A stretch of 17,753 nucleotides of DNA from Thermoplasmata archaeon. GTDB lineage: Archaea; Thermoplasmatota; Thermoplasmata; B31-G17. The position numbers were made by a program, and so were the translations under genes. The notes beneath the pieces are model-generated. The model was not told the origin of the DNA, ran no database searches, and worked only from the letters and a program-made list of their open reading frames with translations. The stretch's first letter is position 1. Each line of letters opens with the position of its first letter. Where the stretch lies: assembly GCA_003649915.1 (NCBI GenBank), contig QMTG01000006.1:1-17753 (forward strand). Direction: 5' to 3'. Positions 14,588 to 17,753 of the stretch are shown one piece after another.

Positions 14588-16437
14588 TGGCGAAGATAAT
14601 AGGGATAGACCTCGGAACAACAAACTCTGCCGCAGCGGTAGTGCTCGGTGGCAAGCCCACAATAATACCAAGCGCTGAGGGAGCAACACCCTACGGTAAG
14701 ATGTTTCCATCATACGTTGCGTTCACAAAGGATGGACAGCTGCTTGTGGGTGAGCCCGCAAGAAGGCAGGCGGTGACAAACCCAGAGGGCACTGTCTATG
14801 GAATTAAGAGGAAGATGGGGACAAATTATAAGGTGAAGATATGGGGGAAGGAATATACACCCCAGCAGATATCGGCGTTTATACTGCAGAAAATAAAGAG
14901 AGATGCTGAATCTTTTCTCGGCGAGGAGGTAAAAAAAGCCGTAATAACGGTACCAGCATATTTCAATGACAACCAGCGCACTGCAACAAAAGAAGCAGGG
15001 ATAATTGCAGGGTTAGATGTTGTCAGAATAATAAATGAGCCTACAGCCGCTGCATTGGCGTACGGTATTGATAAGTCGGAAGAAGAGCAGAAAATACTTG
15101 TTTTTGATTTTGGCGGTGGCACACTTGACGTGACCATAATGGAATTTGGCGAGGGCGTTTTTGAAGTGCTTTCAACAGCGGGAGATACACACCTGGGCGG
15201 CACAGACATGGACAACGCCCTTATTGAGTATGTATGTAAAGAGTTTCAAAAGGATACGGGGATAGATTTGAGAGGGGATAAGACTGCAATGCAGAGGCTT
15301 AGAGAGGCCGCAGAAAGAGCAAAGATTGAACTCTCCGGTGTGTATGAAACGGAAATAAACCTGCCTTATATAACAGCAGACGAAAGTGGTCCAAAGCATT
15401 TAAACATGAAAATAACTAGGTCAAAACTTGAGGAACTTGTAAGACCTATTGTTGAAAAGTGCAGAGGCCCAATTGACAGGGCGCTGGCCGATGCCAAGTT
15501 AAAGCGTGAAGATGTTGATAGAATAATTTTGGTTGGTGGGCCTACAAGAATGCCTATTGTGCAGAGGTTTGTGGAAGAATACATAGGAAAGAAGGTGGAA
15601 CGCGGTATAGACCCTATGGAGTGCGTGGCAATAGGTGCCGCCATACAGGGTGCAATAATCGCAGGCGAGATGGATGAGATAGTTCTCTTGGATGTTACAC
15701 CGCTATCGCTTGGCGTGGAAACTTTGGGTGGTGTGTTCACAAAGATAATTGAGAGAAATACCACGATTCCATGCAGAAAATCGCAGATATTTACAACGGC
15801 GGCAGACTACCAGACGGCAGTTGAGATTCACATTTTGCAGGGTGAGAGACCAATGGCTGCAGATAATGTATCCCTCGGCAGGTTCAGGCTTGAGGGTATA
15901 CCACCAGCACCTAGGGGAGTACCTCAGATTGAGGTAACCTTTGACATAGACGCTGATGGAATACTGCATGTATCCGCCAAGGACTTGGCTACGGGAAAGG
16001 AACAAAAAATAACAATAACATCAACAACAAGATTGTCCAAAGAAGAGATTGAAAGGATGATAAAAGAGGCGGAAAAGTTTGCGGAGGAGGACAAAAAGCG
16101 AAGAGAACTTGCGGAAACGAGGAATCAGGCAGACTCATTACTGTATACCTCGGAAAAAATGCTAGCAGAGATGGGGGAAAAGATTACTGATGATGAGAAA
16201 AGGAGGATAAAGGATGCGATGGATGCGCTACGTGATGTCATGAGCAAGGACGATATAAGTGCAATAAAGGAGAAAATTGATGCACTAAACAAAGCAATGG
16301 CAGAGGTGTCAACACGCTTGTACAGAGAGGCAGGTGAAAGAGCGAGGAAAGAAGGGGGTGAGGATAGGGGCGATAAGGGGGGAGAGGAGAAAGGCGGAGG
16401 AAAGGTTGTTGATGGCGACTACAAGGTGGTTGACTGA
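14587..16437 (+). CDS. dnaK: Molecular chaperone DnaK (Hsp70)
   Basis: An ATP-driven chaperone of 616 residues, from ATG 14587; a GTG one codon earlier is less likely, since GGAGGTGG (14573-14580) sits 6 nt before the ATG and the MAKIIGIDLGTTNS start is standard. The nucleotide-binding domain has DLGTTNS, PAYFNDNQR, IINEPTAAALAYG, FDFGGGTLDVT and VGGPTRMPIVQ. The linker is VLLDVTPLSLGVE, followed by the substrate-binding beta domain and a helical lid ending in a Gly/Lys-rich tail and VVDGDYKVVD. The N-terminal lobe reads KRKMGTNYKV directly into YTPQQISAFIL, so it lacks the ~25-residue insert of proteobacterial DnaK, as in Gram-positive bacteria and archaea. It also has a short GK-type insert before FPSYVAFTKDG, as I recall from Thermoplasma. 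Confidence 0.98.
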   Translation: MAKIIGIDLGTTNSAAAVVLGGKPTIIPSAEGATPYGKMFPSYVAFTKDGQLLVGEPARRQAVTNPEGTVYGIKRKMGTNYKVKIWGKEYTPQQISAFILQKIKRDAESFLGEEVKKAVITVPAYFNDNQRTATKEAGIIAGLDVVRIINEPTAAALAYGIDKSEEEQKILVFDFGGGTLDVTIMEFGEGVFEVLSTAGDTHLGGTDMDNALIEYVCKEFQKDTGIDLRGDKTAMQRLREAAERAKIELSGVYETEINLPYITADESGPKHLNMKITRSKLEELVRPIVEKCRGPIDRALADAKLKREDVDRIILVGGPTRMPIVQRFVEEYIGKKVERGIDPMECVAIGAAIQGAIIAGEMDEIVLLDVTPLSLGVETLGGVFTKIIERNTTIPCRKSQIFTTAADYQTAVEIHILQGERPMAADNVSLGRFRLEGIPPAPRGVPQIEVTFDIDADGILHVSAKDLATGKEQKITITSTTRLSKEEIERMIKEAEKFAEEDKKRRELAETRNQADSLLYTSEKMLAEMGEKITDDEKRRIKDAMDALRDVMSKDDISAIKEKIDALNKAMAEVSTRLYREAGERARKEGGEDRGDKGGEEKGGGKVVDGDYKVVD

Positions 16438-16440
16438 TGC

Positions 16441-17619
16441 ATGAATAAAAAGAAAGATTATTATGAGATACTGGGCGTGAGCAGGAATGCCACAAAGGAG
16501 GAGATTAAGAGGGCGTATAGAAGGCTGGTCAGAAAGTATCATCCTGATGTTTATAAAGGAGATAGAAAGGAGGCTGAGGAAAAGTTCAAAGAAATCTCGG
16601 AAGCATATGAGGTGCTCATGGACGATGAAAAAAGGGCATTATACGACCGATACGGACATGCTGGGGTGCAGCAAACATTTGGCCCCTCAGGCTTTGATTG
16701 GGCACATTTCACCCACATGGACGACCTGCGCGATATATTTGGTGATTTATTCGAGGACTTAGGCGATTTTTTTGGCTTTGGGCGTTCTATCTTTGACACC
16801 TTTTTCGGTAGGGGATGGCGTGAAAAGCATGAGCGAAGAAGAGGAAGAGATATTTACTACGATTTCAGCATAACGCTGGAAGAGGCGGCAAAAGGTGGGG
16901 AAAAAGTGCTAGAGGTGCCCGTTTCCGTGTTATGCAATGCCTGCAATGGCACGGGAATTGAGCCGGGCACGAGCCCAAAGAGATGCCCACACTGTGGCGG
17001 AAGCGGCCAGATAAGATACGAGAGCAGAAGGGGTTTTGCCCACTATGTCCGAATAGAGCCCTGTAAATACTGTAAAGGAACAGGCCAGATTGTGGAGAAT
17101 CCGTGCAGGGTTTGTGGTGGAAGTGGAATGATAAGAAAGATGGAGAAGATATCCGTCCGTATACCTCCGGGGGTCGAGGACGGAACACAGATAAGGATTA
17201 GGGGCAAAGGGGAAATGGGTGAAGGAGGACCGGGCGATCTCTACCTCAGGGTGCATATTAGGCCTCATGAAGTTTTTGAAAGGGTGGGAAATGATATATA
17301 CGCAGATGTTGAGATAAGTTATGTTGATGCAATTCTTGGCACAGAGGTAGAGGTCCCAACGCTTTACGGTAAAAGGGTTGTAAGAATAAAGGGTGGAACG
17401 CAACCTGGAGACCTTATAAAGCTTGAGGGCCTAGGTATGCCCGATATGAGCGGCAGAGGAAAAGGAGACCATATATTAAGGGTGAAGGTTATAATACCAA
17501 AGAAGGTGTGCAGGGAGGAGAGAGAATTGCTGGAAAAAATAGCAGAAATACGTGCAAGGCAAGGCAATAAGGGCAATGGCAGGGGCGGTAAAAAGGTTAA
17601 AAAGGGTTTTTGGCGATAG
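16441..17619 (+). CDS. dnaJ: DnaJ co-chaperone (type I Hsp40)
   Basis: DnaJ stimulates the DnaK ATPase and delivers substrates. The 392-residue protein has a J domain (about 6-71) with the catalytic HPD at 34-36. A Phe/Gly-rich region (80-125) follows. The zinc domain has four intact CxxCxGxG motifs (C165/C168, C182/C185, C208/C211 and C222/C225), which makes it a complete type I protein. The C-terminal domains follow (about 230-352), with IPPGVEDGTQIRIRGKGE and PGDLIKLEGLGMP, then a basic Gly-rich tail. The ATG lies 3 nt after the dnaK stop, with AGGTGGT about 10 nt before it, so it is probably co-translated. Confidence 0.97.
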   Translation: MNKKKDYYEILGVSRNATKEEIKRAYRRLVRKYHPDVYKGDRKEAEEKFKEISEAYEVLMDDEKRALYDRYGHAGVQQTFGPSGFDWAHFTHMDDLRDIFGDLFEDLGDFFGFGRSIFDTFFGRGWREKHERRRGRDIYYDFSITLEEAAKGGEKVLEVPVSVLCNACNGTGIEPGTSPKRCPHCGGSGQIRYESRRGFAHYVRIEPCKYCKGTGQIVENPCRVCGGSGMIRKMEKISVRIPPGVEDGTQIRIRGKGEMGEGGPGDLYLRVHIRPHEVFERVGNDIYADVEISYVDAILGTEVEVPTLYGKRVVRIKGGTQPGDLIKLEGLGMPDMSGRGKGDHILRVKVIIPKKVCREERELLEKIAEIRARQGNKGNGRGGKKVKKGFWR

Positions 17620-17637
17620 CCACCACGGTGTTGATTG

Positions 17638-17753
17638 ATGAGGAAAACTAGAACCGCGGGCGGTGTTAATGCCGAGGTAGACAAAAAATCTGCGGGCAGG
17701 CCTAGACAAAGTGTTCTTGACGATTTTTTTGAGGTTCAGGAAAAGAATATTGA
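17638..17753 (+). CDS. Partial gene of unknown identity with an N-terminal PIP box
   Basis: Only the first 38 residues are in the window; the frame stays open to the right edge. The start is ATG 17638, with GGTG 7 nt upstream; the overlapping GTG frame hits a stop at once. The visible N-terminus is basic and low in structure (MRKTRTAGG, then KKSAGRPR). At residues 24-31 it has QSVLDDFF, an exact match to the PCNA-interaction pattern Q-x-x-(L/I/M)-x-x-(F/Y)-(F/Y), followed by EVQEKN. Proteins with N-terminal PIP boxes include crenarchaeal DNA polymerase B1, so a replication or repair enzyme such as a family B polymerase is a fair guess. The identity is not established. It follows dnaJ by 18 nt. 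Confidence 0.7.
   Translation, partial: MRKTRTAGGVNAEVDKKSAGRPRQSVLDDFFEVQEKNI

Noticed and set aside
14826..15764. Long antisense frames within dnaK
   Set aside because: They are shadows of a strongly conserved coding sequence. Their translations have no recognisable domain and no ribosome binding sites.

Overview
The window looks like a chromosomal segment of a euryarchaeal archaeon, most likely Thermoplasmata or a close relative. It carries an A/V-type ATP synthase operon, archaeal TATA-box promoters, and Shine-Dalgarno sites of the GGAGGTGAT type. GTG and TTG starts are frequent. It also has a DnaK whose N-terminal region resembles, from memory, that of Thermoplasma. No RNA gene, insertion sequence or CRISPR array was found.

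Layout. Positions 1-906 (+) hold the C-terminal end of an alpha-2-macroglobulin-like protein. Positions 928-2208 (+) hold a membrane protein with an N-terminal winged helix. Converging on it is a long KamA-family radical SAM aminomutase (4240-2273, -). A 311-nt gap without a recognisable gene (4241-4551) separates this from an ATP synthase operon on the minus strand, read 13207 to 4552 in the order H-I-K-E-C-F-A-B. Junctions are tight (ATGA or GTGA overlaps, or short gaps with good Shine-Dalgarno sites). Subunit D, expected after B, is absent. A 184-nt divergent promoter region (13208-13391) separates this operon from a chaperone cluster on the plus strand: hsp20, grpE, dnaK, dnaJ. The window ends inside a gene whose first 38 residues contain a clear PCNA-interaction (PIP) box.

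Most interesting points. (1) The rotor subunit K is a tandem fusion of four helical hairpins. Its ligand residues are arranged so that three complete Na+-type sites would form inside the chain and none at the junction between chains; two of the hairpins are about 91% identical in DNA, so the expansion is recent or homogenised. (2) The aminomutase lacks the lysine-binding aspartates of lysine 2,3-aminomutase and has Lys, and probably Asn, there, the pair known from glutamate 2,3-aminomutase; it also has a ~240-residue N-terminal extension of unknown role. (3) The ATP synthase promoter has an 8-bp inverted repeat whose dyad falls exactly on the TATATA core, and a separate 16-bp palindrome lies between the two divergent promoters. 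(4) The D subunit is missing from the operon. (5) The last, partial gene has an N-terminal PIP box.

How the genes fit together. The ATP synthase genes supply a membrane rotor (K), stator (I, with peripheral stalks E/H), part of the central stalk (C, F) and the catalytic head (A, B). The chaperone cluster is a bacterial-type DnaK system with a small heat-shock protein as holdase. Both operons start from one divergent region, so joint control by stress or energy state is possible but unproven.
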